Notes: generated by a model not told the origin, from the sequence alone. 64,000 bases of DNA from JAIUNP01 sp020161975 (GCA_036745275.1 DAIOGK010000004.1:148151-212150), one strand, 5' to 3'. Numbered from the stretch's first letter, positions 9,260 through 18,639 are shown. Made by a program: numbers and translations.

Positions 9260-9515
9260 TGTTTGAAAAATCCTATGGGGGAGACGATCAACGTGATCTA
9301 GGAGCGGCAGCGCGAAAATTCCACCGTTTCAGAAAAGCACTTCCTCACAATTCTCATTGCAACTTTGCAAGTTCGCCCGCAGGCGACCCAAAATGCAGCC
9401 CACGCGACGAGAACCGGCGCGGAGATTGGTACAACCTGCCCTTTCCAACCCGGTTCTCCCATGCAACATTCGTCGTATGGGCCGCGTGGCCGATTACAGA
9501 AACAGGGAGATGGAC

Positions 9516-10478
9516 ATGGTTTCCAAACGCACCTTTCTTGCCGGCATAGGCGCTGCTGCTGTATTGCCGCGTGCTGTCGTCGCACAGGCACCTGCGTTTT
9601 TCCGCATCGGCACGGGCGGCACTGCCGGCACCTATTACCCTGTCGGTGGCATGATCGCCAATGCCATCTCCGATCCGCCGGGGCTGGTGCTGACCGCTGT
9701 TGCTTCCAACGGTTCGGTCGCGAATGTCAATTCCATCGTCTCGGGCGCAGCGGAATCGGGCTTCGTGCAGGCCGATGTTGCCTTCTGGGCCTATTCGGGC
9801 ACCGGCGTCTGGGAAGGCAAGCCGAAGGTGGCGGAACTCCGAGCCATCGCCAACCTTTATCCCGAATCAGTGCATGTGGTGGTGCGCAAGGGCATTGCCA
9901 AATCCATCGCCGAACTCAAGGGCAAGAAGGTTTCGCTCGACGAGCCGGGCTCGGGCACCCTGCTCAACGCCCGCGCGATTCTGGGCGCCTACGGCATCAC
10001 CGAAAAGGACATCACGCCCGAATTCCTCAAGCCCAACCAGGCTGCGGAAAAGCTGAAGGATGGCTCGGTTGATGCGTTCTTCTTCACCGGTGGCTTTCCG
10101 GCGGCGGCGATTTCGGAGCTTGCCTCCACCGGTTCGGGCATCGATCTTCTGCCCATTGACGGCGATGGCGCGGCCAAGCTGCGGGCCTCCTTCCCGTTCT
10201 TTGCCGAGGATGCGATTCCGGCGAACACCTACAAGGGCATCGGCGCGGTGAAAACCGTGGCGGTCGGTGCCCATTGGGTGACGTCGGCGAAGATCGCTGA
10301 CGATCTCGTCTACCGCGTCACAAAGGGGCTGTGGTCCGACAAGACCCGGGCCGTGCTCGATGCCGGCCACGCCAAGGGCAAGGCCATCACCAAGGCCAAT
10401 GCGCTCACCGGCATCGGCGGTGTGCCGCTGCATCCGGGCGCGGCGCGCTTCTACAAGGAAGCCGGGCTGCTGAAGTAA
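9516..10478 (+). CDS. TAXI-family TRAP transporter solute-binding protein
   Basis: 320 aa from ATG 9516; this start has AGGGAG six bases upstream, better placed than ATG 9510. The N-terminus (SKRTFLAGIGAAAVLP...AQA) is an export signal with a Tat-like SKRTFL. The mature protein begins with the TAXI hallmark FRIGTGGTAGTYYPVGG and carries DEPGSGTLLNAR and DAFFFTGGFPAAAI. TAXI proteins bind glutamate, alpha-ketoglutarate or other organic acids in the periplasm and deliver them to a fused TRAP permease. The permease gene follows directly. The long gap upstream (9260-9515) probably holds its promoter. Confidence 0.93.
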   Translation: MVSKRTFLAGIGAAAVLPRAVVAQAPAFFRIGTGGTAGTYYPVGGMIANAISDPPGLVLTAVASNGSVANVNSIVSGAAESGFVQADVAFWAYSGTGVWEGKPKVAELRAIANLYPESVHVVVRKGIAKSIAELKGKKVSLDEPGSGTLLNARAILGAYGITEKDITPEFLKPNQAAEKLKDGSVDAFFFTGGFPAAAISELASTGSGIDLLPIDGDGAAKLRASFPFFAEDAIPANTYKGIGAVKTVAVGAHWVTSAKIADDLVYRVTKGLWSDKTRAVLDAGHAKGKAITKANALTGIGGVPLHPGAARFYKEAGLLK

Positions 10479-10489
10479 TCTAGGCGTTC

Positions 10490-10518
10490 GTCATGGCCGG
10501 TTCCGTACCGGCCATGAC
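10490..10518. repeat. Perfect 12-bp inverted repeat between the TRAP binding protein and permease genes
   Basis: GTCATGGCCGGT, then TCCGT, then ACCGGCCATGAC. The hairpin starts 12 bp after the binding-protein stop and overlaps the first ATGs of the permease gene. Such GTCATGGCCGG palindromes resemble short dispersed intergenic repeats of Bradyrhizobium-like genomes (recollection). It has no T tract, so it may stabilise the upstream message rather than terminate it. Confidence 0.75.
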
Positions 10519-12712
10519 TCCCTATTCGATTGGACTGCCCTTGACCCCGCAGAGCGCCACCCCATCTGCTGCTGAACTCCAGCGGCTGGAAGAAGAACTC
10601 GATCCGGAAATGGCTTTCCGCAAGGTGCCGCATGGAACGGCGCTGATCGTCGGCGTACTCCTGTTCGCGCTTTCGGCCTTCCATTATTACACCGCCGGCT
10701 TCGGCCTTTTGCGCGAGACGACCCATCGCGGCATTCACCTGGCTTTCGTTGTCGGCCTCATTTTTCTCGTCTTCGGCGCGCGGGCGGAGACCAGCAAGAC
10801 AGTTCAGGAATCCACGTTGTTCTCGCCCGGCGGCGTACCGCTGCTTGATTGGTTGCTGGCTTTGGGCGCGGCCACTTCGGCGCTTTATGTGCCGTGGATT
10901 TTCACCGATCTTCAGTTCCGCGTCGGCAACCCATCGCCGCTGGATGTGACGATGGGGACGATCGCCATCGTGGTGCTGCTGGAGGCAACGCGCCGATGCA
11001 TGGGCTGGGGCCTGCCGCTGATTGCGCTCTTTTCGCTCGCTTATGCCTATTTCGGCCCGTGGTTTCCGGGCATTTTCCTACATCCGGGCGCAACCTGGAA
11101 TGTCATTGTCAACCACCTCTATCTGACCAGCCAGGGGATTTATGGCGTCGCACTCGGCGTGGTGGCGACTTACGTGTTCCACTTCGTGCTGTTTGGCGTT
11201 CTGGCGACGCGCGTCGGGCTTGGGCGGCTGTTTCTTGGCGTCGCTGCGGCAGTGGCCGGGCGCTTTGCCGGGGGCCCGGCAAAAATCTCGATCTTCGGCT
11301 CGGCTCTGTTCGGCATGATCTCGGGCTCGTCGGTCGCCAATACCGTGACGGTCGGCTCGCTCACCATCCCGATGATGATCCGCCTCGGCTATCAGCGTCA
11401 TTTCGCCGCCGCCGTGGAATCGACTGCGGCAACCGGCGGGCAGATCACGCCGCCGATCATGGGGGCGGCGGCTTTCCTGATGGTCGAGTTTCTCAATATG
11501 CCTTACGCGGCCATCGTGCTCGCGGCGATTGTACCGGCCTTCATGCATTTCTTCGGCGTCCTGATGCAGGTGCATTTCGAGGCGAAAGCCAACGGAATGC
11601 GCGGGTTGAGGGATGATGAAATTCCCAAACTCAGCGACGTTCTGCGCGCAGAATGGCCGACCATCGCGCCCCTGTTTGCGCTGATCGTCGTGCTTTTTTC
11701 CGATTACACGCCCTATCTGTCGGCGTTCTGGGGGATCACGGGCTGCATGCTGCTGGCCTTGAGCCGCCACCGTGCCATCACCGCGCTCGCCTTCATGGTG
11801 ATCATCGGCATTGCCGCGCCGTTCGAGATTTTAAGGATGCCCGGCGCAAACGCGATCCTGTTCGGCGCCGCTGCTGTCGTCATGCTGCACGGTTATTTTA
11901 CCCACCCCGACCGCAAGGAGAAACTGAACGACCTTGTCGACAGCTTCATCGTCGGTGCCAAGTATGCCATCGCGGTGGGCGCGGCAGCGGCAACGGTCGG
12001 CATCATCGTCGGCGTCGTCACCCTCACGGGCGTCGGCTTCAAGATCTCGTGGATCGTCACCTCCTCGGCCGATTCCATGGCCAAATCACTGCTGGGCGCG
12101 CTGCCGCTTTTGCCCATCACCATCAAGGGTGCGACGCTGTTCTTCACCCTGGTCATGACGGCCATTGTCTGCATTCTGCTGGGCTGCGGCGTCCCCACCA
12201 CCGCGACTTATATCATCATGGTCACGGTGGCCGCACCGGCGCTCGGGATGCTCGGTGTCGCCCCCATCGTCGCGCATTTCTTCGTGTTCTATTATGGTGT
12301 GCTGGCCGATGTGACACCGCCCGTTGCCATCGCAGCCTATGCGGGCGCTTCCATGGCCGGGGCCGATCCATTCAAGACAGGCAATACCGCCTTCCGTCTG
12401 GCGCTCGGCAAGGCGCTGGTTCCCTTTGTCTTTGCGTTTTCGCCGGCGATGCTGATCGTCGCGCCGGGCTTCACCTGGGGTGAATTCCTGTTCACCACCC
12501 TCTCCTGCATGATCGGCATCATCATGCTTTCGGCGGCGTTTTCGCGATGGATGCTGGCCCCGCTGGCAGTATGGGAACGCTGGTGGCTGGGCATCGCCTC
12601 GCTGCCGGTCATCGCGCCCGACATCGCCGCGACGGCCTTCGGCCTCGTGCTGGCAGCCCCGGTGTTCCTGCGCCAGATTGCGGCGCGCAGACGGCTTCAG
12701 CCCGCGCGGTAG
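10514..12712 (+). CDS. TRAP transporter fused permease (DctQM-type, 4TM-12TM)
   Basis: 732 aa. An N-terminal cytosolic stretch (LEEELDPEMAFRKV) leads into a small membrane domain corresponding to DctQ and a large DctM domain with the GGPAKISIFGSALFGMISGSSVANTVTVG signature and the related second-half block LLGCGVPTTATYIIMV. This is the TRAP-TAXI fused permease family: a Na+-driven importer of organic acids using the preceding periplasmic binding protein. ATG 10514 is used; ATG 10493 and ATG 10610 are alternatives, and the first two lie inside a hairpin. The gene overlaps the convergent methyltransferase gene by 16 bp. Confidence 0.92.
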   Translation: MTPYSIGLPLTPQSATPSAAELQRLEEELDPEMAFRKVPHGTALIVGVLLFALSAFHYYTAGFGLLRETTHRGIHLAFVVGLIFLVFGARAETSKTVQESTLFSPGGVPLLDWLLALGAATSALYVPWIFTDLQFRVGNPSPLDVTMGTIAIVVLLEATRRCMGWGLPLIALFSLAYAYFGPWFPGIFLHPGATWNVIVNHLYLTSQGIYGVALGVVATYVFHFVLFGVLATRVGLGRLFLGVAAAVAGRFAGGPAKISIFGSALFGMISGSSVANTVTVGSLTIPMMIRLGYQRHFAAAVESTAATGGQITPPIMGAAAFLMVEFLNMPYAAIVLAAIVPAFMHFFGVLMQVHFEAKANGMRGLRDDEIPKLSDVLRAEWPTIAPLFALIVVLFSDYTPYLSAFWGITGCMLLALSRHRAITALAFMVIIGIAAPFEILRMPGANAILFGAAAVVMLHGYFTHPDRKEKLNDLVDSFIVGAKYAIAVGAAAATVGIIVGVVTLTGVGFKISWIVTSSADSMAKSLLGALPLLPITIKGATLFFTLVMTAIVCILLGCGVPTTATYIIMVTVAAPALGMLGVAPIVAHFFVFYYGVLADVTPPVAIAAYAGASMAGADPFKTGNTAFRLALGKALVPFVFAFSPAMLIVAPGFTWGEFLFTTLSCMIGIIMLSAAFSRWMLAPLAVWERWWLGIASLPVIAPDIAATAFGLVLAAPVFLRQIAARRRLQPAR

Positions 12713-13386
12713 GTCCAGACACGGGCGGGCGGGAGGTTTTTCCAGATCCGTTTGCCGCCGCGCGCCCGGATGGTGCGGCCCTTCACCGGCACGGGCGAGG
12801 TTGGCCCGTAGGTGAACTGGACGAACGGACCATTCCGCGACAGCATTGCAAGCGCATCGTCAAGCAGCGCGATGCAATCGGGATCTGGCCGCGTCATCAG
12901 CGGCAGGGACGAGACCACGGCGCATAACGGGCCCGCCGTCACCCCTGCAAGGGTCTTCGACATCCTATAAGCATCCCCCTCGACCACGCGCACGCCGGGA
13001 AAACGCTCCCGTAGGAGCTTGCAGAAATCGGGATTATACTCGATCAGCACCAGCCGTTCGGGCGCAACACCATGGGCGAGCAGCGCTTCCGTCACCGGGC
13101 CGGTGCCGGGACCCAGTTCGACGACATCGCCCGGAATGGCAAGATCAACCGCCTCGGCCATGGCGCGGGCCAGGTCTTTGCCAGAGGGCGAAACCGCGCC
13201 GGTTTTCAGCGGGGAGTTTAACCAGGACAGGATGAAGCGTGTGTCATCATCCAGCTTGATATCCGGCTTCTTCAGCTTGAAATCGATCACCGGGCCGCGC
13301 AACTGGACGCGAAATTCGTCTTTTGTACGGGAGACCGTGATGTCCGCCTTCTCGAAGCGGAACGGCTTTTCTCGATTCGCGCTCAA
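12697..13386 (-). CDS. Phospholipid N-methyltransferase-like SAM-dependent methyltransferase (PmtA type)
   Basis: 229 aa. Residues ~85-100 hold the SAM-binding VVELGPGTGPVTEALL, followed by the acidic LIEYNPDF loop and VVEGDAY, a class I methyltransferase of the rRNA dimethylase/PmtA group. The C-terminal FTYGPTSPVP and late aromatic patch fit PmtA proteins that methylate phosphatidylethanolamine toward phosphatidylcholine, common in Hyphomicrobiales. The N-terminal ~60 residues are charged and not clearly part of the fold. Whether it is a true PmtA or a related enzyme is not settled. Confidence 0.75.
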   Translation of the reverse strand: MSANREKPFRFEKADITVSRTKDEFRVQLRGPVIDFKLKKPDIKLDDDTRFILSWLNSPLKTGAVSPSGKDLARAMAEAVDLAIPGDVVELGPGTGPVTEALLAHGVAPERLVLIEYNPDFCKLLRERFPGVRVVEGDAYRMSKTLAGVTAGPLCAVVSSLPLMTRPDPDCIALLDDALAMLSRNGPFVQFTYGPTSPVPVKGRTIRARGGKRIWKNLPPARVWTYRAG

Positions 13387-13475
13387 ATCATTCTGGCCTG
13401 TCTGTCAGCGGACCCCGCAAGGATAGCTCCGAATGGTCCTTGCGGACAAGTGTTCCTGTCATAACGGCAGATGTG

Positions 13476-14603
13476 TCAGGTGCCGAAGATGTCTTTCTTC
13501 ATCCGTGCGAAAAATCCTTCCGCCTCGGGCTGGGTGACATCCGACGAGCCCTGTTCGAATTCGCGCAGCAACTCCTTCTGCCGCTTGGTCAGGTTCTGCG
13601 GTGTTTCCACCACGGTCTGGATGAAAAGGTCGCCGCGATCGCGCGCGCGCAGCACGGGCATTCCCTTGGCCTTGACGCGGAACTGCTTGCCCGATTGCGT
13701 CCCTTCGGGGATCTTCACCTTGGCCTCGCTGCCATCCAGCGTCGGCACGGAAATCTCGGTACCGAGTGCGGCAGCGACCATGGAGATCGGTACGCGGCAG
13801 AACAGATCAGCCCCGTCGCGCTGGAAAAGGCCGTGCGGCTTGACCGACAGGAACACATAAAGGTCGCCCGCAGGACCGCCGCGCATTCCGGCCTCGCCCT
13901 CGCCGGCCAGACGGATGCGGGTGCCATCCTCAACGCCGGCAGGAATGGAGATCTGCAAAGTCCGCTCGCGCACAACGCGGCCGCCGCCAGAACAGGTGCG
14001 GCAGGGATCGTCGATCACCTCGCCGCGCCCGTGACAGGTGTGACAGGTGCGTTCGATCGAAAAAAAGCCTTGCGTTGCGCGGACGCGGCCCTGACCACCG
14101 CAAGTGCCGCACTTGCGCGGCTTCGAGCCGGGCTTCGCGCCCGTGCCAGAGCAGGTTTCGCAGACGATGGAGGTTGGCACCTTGATCGTTGCATTCTTGC
14201 CGTGGAACGCCTCTTCCAGCGTGATTTCAAGGTTGTAACGCAGATCCGCGCCACGCTCGCGGCCGCCTGAGGAGCGGCGCCCACCGCCGAACACCTCGCC
14301 GAAAAGATCCTCGAAAATGTCGCCCATGCCGGCAAAGCCGCCAGCGCCGCCGAAGGGCCCCTGCCCGCCGCCGCCCTGCTCAAAGGCGGCATGGCCGTGG
14401 CGGTCATAAAGCGCGCGCTTCTGCGGGTCAGAGAGCACCTGATAGGCTTCGTTCACTTCCTTGAAGCGGATCTCGGCCTGCTTGTCGCCGGGGTTCTTGT
14501 CGGGGTGGTGCTCCATCGCCTTCTTTCGGAAGGCGACCTTCAATTCCACCTCGGTCACCGTGCGGGTGACGCTGAGAACTTCGTAGTAGTCACGTTTGGA
14601 CAT
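13476..14603 (-). CDS. dnaJ: Chaperone protein DnaJ (Hsp40)
   Basis: 375 aa, full length. J domain at residues ~4-66 with the HPD motif at 33-35 (HHPDKNPGD), a Gly/Phe-rich linker, a zinc-binding domain with four CxxCxGxG repeats (CETCSGTG, CGTCGGQG, CHTCHGRG, CRTCSGGG) at ~145-205, and the two C-terminal substrate-binding domains. It stimulates DnaK ATPase and delivers unfolded clients. dnaK lies upstream on the same strand but the two are separated by about 1 kb holding an unrelated membrane protein gene. Confidence 0.98.
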   Translation of the reverse strand: MSKRDYYEVLSVTRTVTEVELKVAFRKKAMEHHPDKNPGDKQAEIRFKEVNEAYQVLSDPQKRALYDRHGHAAFEQGGGGQGPFGGAGGFAGMGDIFEDLFGEVFGGGRRSSGGRERGADLRYNLEITLEEAFHGKNATIKVPTSIVCETCSGTGAKPGSKPRKCGTCGGQGRVRATQGFFSIERTCHTCHGRGEVIDDPCRTCSGGGRVVRERTLQISIPAGVEDGTRIRLAGEGEAGMRGGPAGDLYVFLSVKPHGLFQRDGADLFCRVPISMVAAALGTEISVPTLDGSEAKVKIPEGTQSGKQFRVKAKGMPVLRARDRGDLFIQTVVETPQNLTKRQKELLREFEQGSSDVTQPEAEGFFARMKKDIFGT

Positions 14604-14704
14604 TTCGATGATAGCCCTTCATCGCGGCTCTGCAGCCGGAAGGCAAAGCATGTGCCGATCTAATGGTGATTGCATGGAAGAATGGCAAGCGTGGGATTGC
14701 TACT

Positions 14705-15484
14705 TTATTGCTTTTTCCCGTTCTCCAACTGCCTCTTCAACGAACTTGTCCGAGCATCAATTTCGGCCACCCGGCGGGCGAGGTCAGCACGCTCCGCGTC
14801 GGTTGAAGGCTCTATATGCGCCGATGAAGATTTTACCCCCGCTTGATGGCTCTGTGACGCAGCCGGAACCGTACTTTCGGTCACGTCTGCCCCTTCGCGG
14901 GCACAACGGGAAGGAAACCAGCCCATCAAGTGCAAAAAATACAGGAAATTTAGCCCTAGGAGTATCAGGAGCACGAAATTCCTGAGAGTCCATTGCATGG
15001 CCATAATAAGTGGATTGAGCAGAAACTTAGGACCAAGAATGAATTCAAGTGGCTGGCCGGGTGCATCGATTCGCACAATATCAATGCGGCGCCACTGCCG
15101 TAGATGATCAAGCGCCTCAGCGTGCATATGCCTCTTACGCAACTCTGTCTCACCGTTTAGCGGGATTGACAGTGTAACCAGCGCTGCAGGTCCAATGGCT
15201 GCGTAGCACCAAACATTTCCATGACAGGTTGCGCTGGAATTATTTTCGTACAGCTGACGCGCTCCCTCGCATTCGCCATAAACCGTTCGCTCCGTCGCAG
15301 CGGTTACAGGCAATCCGCGGAATGAACGTCCCTTCCCCCGCTCTGTGAGATAGCAGGCTTCCTCAATAGCGACGGCTCTGGCCTCAACACGCGTCAGGTA
15401 GCGCTTGAGTTGGACGGCTATGCCAATTGCCAGACTAAAAAGGACCGGCGCTACCACTGACCAGAAGATGACCCGTGATTTCAT
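14705..15484 (-). CDS. Hypothetical membrane protein inserted between dnaK and dnaJ
   Basis: 259 aa, not recognised. One N-terminal TM helix (VIFWSVVAPVLFSLAIGIAV), a periplasmic region with several cysteines (ACYLTERG, GECEGARQ, ATCHGNVWCYA), a second hydrophobic pair (about 160-190, NFVLLILLGLNFLYFLHLMGWF), then a Ser-rich, charged cytosolic tail ending in a coiled coil. Base composition is clearly more AT-rich than its neighbours, and it breaks the usual dnaK-dnaJ adjacency, both signs of later acquisition. No function can be assigned. Confidence 0.6.
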   Translation of the reverse strand: MKSRVIFWSVVAPVLFSLAIGIAVQLKRYLTRVEARAVAIEEACYLTERGKGRSFRGLPVTAATERTVYGECEGARQLYENNSSATCHGNVWCYAAIGPAALVTLSIPLNGETELRKRHMHAEALDHLRQWRRIDIVRIDAPGQPLEFILGPKFLLNPLIMAMQWTLRNFVLLILLGLNFLYFLHLMGWFPSRCAREGADVTESTVPAASQSHQAGVKSSSAHIEPSTDAERADLARRVAEIDARTSSLKRQLENGKKQ

Positions 15485-15538
15485 AATTCGGCACCGTCAA
15501 ATTCGGTCGAAAGCAACAATAATTGCGCGATTTTTCAC

Positions 15539-15568
15539 AAAAAAGGGCGGGAAATCCGATTCCCGCCC
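15539..15568 (-). terminator. Rho-independent terminator downstream of dnaK
   Basis: Read on the minus strand: GGGCGGGAA, loop TCGGAT, TTCCCGCCC, then TTTTTT. Perfect 9-bp stem. It lies 26 bp past the dnaK stop and before the hypothetical gene, so that gene and dnaJ are probably not co-transcribed with dnaK by default. Confidence 0.9.
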
Positions 15569-15593
15569 CTTAACACATTAACAGACGCTGGAC

Positions 15594-17510
15594 TCAAGCC
15601 CCCTTCTTGTCGTCCTTCTTCACTTCCTTGAAGTCGGCGTCGATAACGTCGTCCTTCGCGGCGTGCTTCTGGGCGTCCGCCTCGGCAGTGGCGGTTTCGG
15701 CATCCTGCGAGGCCTTGTAGATTGCCTCACCAAGCTTCATCGACGCCTGCATCAGCGCCTCGGACTTGGCGTTGATGGCCTCGACATTCTCGTTGCCAAG
15801 CTCATCGCGCAGGGCGGTAATGCCCTGTTCGATCGCTTCCTTCTCGGACGCGCCGACCTTGTCGCCGTGTTCCTTCAGCGACTTTTCCGCCGAATGGATC
15901 AGGGCCTCGGCCTGATTGCGGGCCTCGACCAGTTCGCGGCGCTTCTTGTCCTCGGCGGCGTTGGCCTCGGCGTCCTTGACCATCTTCTCGATGTCAGCCT
16001 CGGACAGGCCACCCGAGGCCTGGATGCGGATCTGCTGCTCCTTGCCGGTCGCCTTGTCCTTTGCCGTCACCGACACGATGCCGTTGGCGTCGATGTCGAA
16101 GGTCACCTCGATCTGCGGCATCCCGCGGGGGGCCGGGGGAATGCCGTCGAGATCGAAACGGCCAAGCGACTTGTTGTCGCGCGCCATTTCGCGCTCGCCC
16201 TGGAACACGTTGATAGTGACCGCGCTCTGGTTGTCCTCGGCCGTGGAAAAGACCTGGCTCTTCTTGGTCGGGATCGTCGTGTTGCGGTCGATCAGGCGCG
16301 TGAACACGCCGCCGAGCGTCTCGATACCCAGCGACAGCGGGGTCACATCGAGCAGCAGAACGTCCTTCACATCGCCCTGGAGCACGCCGGCCTGAACCGC
16401 CGCGCCGATCGCCACCACCTCATCGGGGTTGACACCCTTGTGCGGCTCCTTGCCGAAGAACTGCTTTACGACTTCCTGCACCTTGGGCATGCGGGTCATG
16501 CCACCGACGAGCACAACCTCGTCGATCTGGCCGGCCGAAAGCCCAGCGTCCTTGAGCGCCTTCTTGCACGGCTCGACCGTGCGCTGGATGAGATCATCCA
16601 CGAGGCTCTCGAACTTGGAGCGCGTCAGCTTCAGCGCAAGATGTTTCGGGCCCGAGGCATCCGCCGTGATATACGGCAGGTTGATCTCGGTCTGGGCCGC
16701 GCTCGACAGCTCGATCTTGGCCTTTTCCGCCGCTTCCTTGAGGCGCTGGAGGGCGAGCTTGTCCTTCTTCAGGTCAATGCCCTGCTCCTTCTTGAACTCG
16801 TCCGCGAGATATTCGACGAGGCGCATGTCGAAGTCCTCACCGCCGAGGAAGGTATCCCCGTTGGTGGATTTCACCTCGAACACACCGTCGCCGATTTCGA
16901 GAATCGAGACGTCGAAGGTGCCGCCGCCGAGGTCATAGACCGCGATGGTGCCGGACTTCTTCTTGTCGAGGCCGTAAGCGAGCGCGGCTGCCGTCGGCTC
17001 GTTGATGATGCGCAGCACTTCGAGGCCGGCGATCTTGCCGGCGTCCTTGGTGGCCTGACGCTGGGCGTCGTTGAAGTAGGCCGGAACGGTGATGACGGCC
17101 TGGGTGACGGGCGAGCCGAGATGCGCCTCCGCCGTTTCCTTCATCTTCTGAAGGATGAAGGCCGAAATCTGCGACGGCGAATAGTCCTTGCCACGCGACT
17201 GGACCCAGGCATCGCCGTTCTGTCCCTTGACGATCTTGTAGGGGACGAGCGCCATGTCCTTCTGCGTCATCGGGTCGTTATAGGTGCGACCGATGAGGCG
17301 CTTGATTGCGAAAAACGTGTTGTCAGGGTTGGTGACAGCCTGACGCTTGGCCGGCTGGCCGACGAGACGCTCACTGTCGTCCGTGAAGGCGACGATCGAG
17401 GGCGTCGTGCGCGCGCCTTCCGAATTCTCGATGACCTTCGGCGTCGTGCCTTCCATCACGGCGACGCACGAGTTGGTTGTGCCGAGGTCGATACCAATAA
17501 CCTTACCCAT
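15594..17510 (-). CDS. dnaK: Molecular chaperone DnaK (Hsp70)
   Basis: 638 aa from ATG 17510 (MGKVIGIDLGTTNSCVAV). All Hsp70 signatures are present: IDLGTTNS at the N-terminus, IYDLGGGTFDVSIL-type phosphate 2 motif (here AVYDLGGGTFDVS), VVLVGGMTRMPKVQ, and a substrate-binding domain beginning at DVLLLDVTPLSLGIETLGG. The C-terminus ends in an acidic/lysine tail. A long in-frame extension upstream of 17510 lacks Hsp70 homology and was rejected. A heat-shock-type promoter lies about 100 bp upstream and a terminator follows the gene. Confidence 0.99.
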   Translation of the reverse strand: MGKVIGIDLGTTNSCVAVMEGTTPKVIENSEGARTTPSIVAFTDDSERLVGQPAKRQAVTNPDNTFFAIKRLIGRTYNDPMTQKDMALVPYKIVKGQNGDAWVQSRGKDYSPSQISAFILQKMKETAEAHLGSPVTQAVITVPAYFNDAQRQATKDAGKIAGLEVLRIINEPTAAALAYGLDKKKSGTIAVYDLGGGTFDVSILEIGDGVFEVKSTNGDTFLGGEDFDMRLVEYLADEFKKEQGIDLKKDKLALQRLKEAAEKAKIELSSAAQTEINLPYITADASGPKHLALKLTRSKFESLVDDLIQRTVEPCKKALKDAGLSAGQIDEVVLVGGMTRMPKVQEVVKQFFGKEPHKGVNPDEVVAIGAAVQAGVLQGDVKDVLLLDVTPLSLGIETLGGVFTRLIDRNTTIPTKKSQVFSTAEDNQSAVTINVFQGEREMARDNKSLGRFDLDGIPPAPRGMPQIEVTFDIDANGIVSVTAKDKATGKEQQIRIQASGGLSEADIEKMVKDAEANAAEDKKRRELVEARNQAEALIHSAEKSLKEHGDKVGASEKEAIEQGITALRDELGNENVEAINAKSEALMQASMKLGEAIYKASQDAETATAEADAQKHAAKDDVIDADFKEVKKDDKKGA

Positions 17511-17610
17511 AGGATGATCCCTTTCTTGAAGCGGAAACCCGACCGGACCCGAAGCATCCGGCAGTTTGAGAACCCGGCCCGGACCTTCGCCCGAACCGGT
17601 GTTGAACGCG

Positions 17611-17639
17611 ATATAGGGACCGGTGAAATTGCCTGCAAG
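17611..17639 (-). promoter_or_regulatory. RpoH (sigma-32)-type heat-shock promoter of dnaK
   Basis: On the minus strand CTTG (17636-17639), an 18-bp spacer, then CCTATAT (17611-17617). This fits the alphaproteobacterial heat-shock consensus CTTG-N17/18-CYTATNT. It lies 100 bp upstream of the dnaK ATG, leaving a leader of about 95 nt. Confidence 0.65.
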
Positions 17640-17737
17640 GGGCGAAGAAATGGGAAAGGATGATTTCCTTTGCGCCTTTGGAAGGGCCGCCCTTGATGCT
17701 AGCGTCTGCCTTTGGTTCCCGGACCCCGGAGATCCCG

Positions 17738-17887
17738 ATGACAATGCTGGTTGCCCTGCTTTTCCTTGGCCTGATCGGCGGCACAACCGCCGCCCTGATC
17801 CGCATGAACCGCATGTCCTGCCTGCCCTGCCAGACGGGCGATGACAGCGCCTATTGCAAACCACCCCGCCCGCGCAGGCCTTCGTGA
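17738..17887 (+). CDS. Possible small membrane protein, 49 aa
   Basis: ATG with a well-placed GGAG six bases upstream. The product is one hydrophobic helix (MLVALLFLGLIGGTTAALI) followed by a short basic tail with three cysteines (CLPC...YC). It is divergent from dnaK and lies 65 bp before the lyxose isomerase gene. Not recognised; it could also be a chance reading frame. Confidence 0.35.
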   Translation: MTMLVALLFLGLIGGTTAALIRMNRMSCLPCQTGDDSAYCKPPRPRRPS

Positions 17888-17952
17888 AACTTGATTGCGA
17901 TTTGCCGGGTTGAGGCTTGCAAAGAGCGATAAAGCTTTTCACACTCGCAGCC

Positions 17953-18636
17953 ATGAAACGCTCCGAGATCAATGCCGCCATCGCCCATGCCGAAGCCCTG
18001 CTGGCCGAGTATCGCTTCGCCCTGCCCCCCTTCGCCCGCTGGTCTGCGGCGGACTGGCAAGCGAACCGCGCCAAGGCCGTTGAACTGATCCGGGCCGGTT
18101 GCGGCTGGGACATCACGGATTTCGGACAGGGACGTTTCGCCGAACTGGGGCTGACGCTGCTGACCATCCGCAACGGAGATGCGGCCAATCTGGCGACCGG
18201 CAAGGGCATGGTCTACGCCGAGAAGGCGATCATCGTGCGCGAGGGGCAGCGCTGCCCGATGCACTATCATTTCGTGAAAACCGAGGACATCATCAACCGT
18301 GGCGGTGGCACGCTGGTGCTGGAACTCGTCGAGACCGGGGCAGATGGCAAGGCCGACACCTCGCGCGATGTTCTGGTCCGGACCGATGCCATCGAGCGCT
18401 GGCTGCCACCGAACGGCATCCTCAGGCTCGAACCGGGTGAAAGCGTGACGCTGACGCCGGGCCTCGCCCATGCCTTCTGGGCGGAAGGCGGCGATGTCTT
18501 CGTCGGCGAGGTTTCGACCGTCAACGACGACAAGACCGACAATGCGTTTCTCGAACCTGTCGCCCGCTTCCCCGGTGTTCAGGACGATACGGCGCCCACG
18601 CGCCTGATCGTCGGCGACTACGCGGCGCTCAGGTAA
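17953..18636 (+). CDS. D-lyxose ketol-isomerase
   Basis: 227 aa from ATG 17953 (MKRSEINAAIAHAEALL). Cupin enzyme of the lyxose isomerase family (PF07385): metal ligands in CPMHYHFVKTEDIINRGGG and in TPGLAHAFWAEGG, with GEVS..NDD following. It interconverts D-lyxose and D-xylulose, and often D-mannose and D-fructose, with Mn2+. It converges with the exoR-like gene, 3 bp apart. No sugar transporter is adjacent. Confidence 0.88.
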   Translation: MKRSEINAAIAHAEALLAEYRFALPPFARWSAADWQANRAKAVELIRAGCGWDITDFGQGRFAELGLTLLTIRNGDAANLATGKGMVYAEKAIIVREGQRCPMHYHFVKTEDIINRGGGTLVLELVETGADGKADTSRDVLVRTDAIERWLPPNGILRLEPGESVTLTPGLAHAFWAEGGDVFVGEVSTVNDDKTDNAFLEPVARFPGVQDDTAPTRLIVGDYAALR

Positions 18637-18639
18637 ACC

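Noticed and set aside
15663..17663. 666-codon frame opposite dnaK
   Set aside because: A well-known artefact opposite dnaK in GC-rich genomes; no domain of its own.
17511..18209. N-terminal extension of DnaK to 871 codons
   Set aside because: MGKVIGIDLGTTNS at 17510 is the normal start; the extension overlaps the divergent promoter and lyxose isomerase gene.
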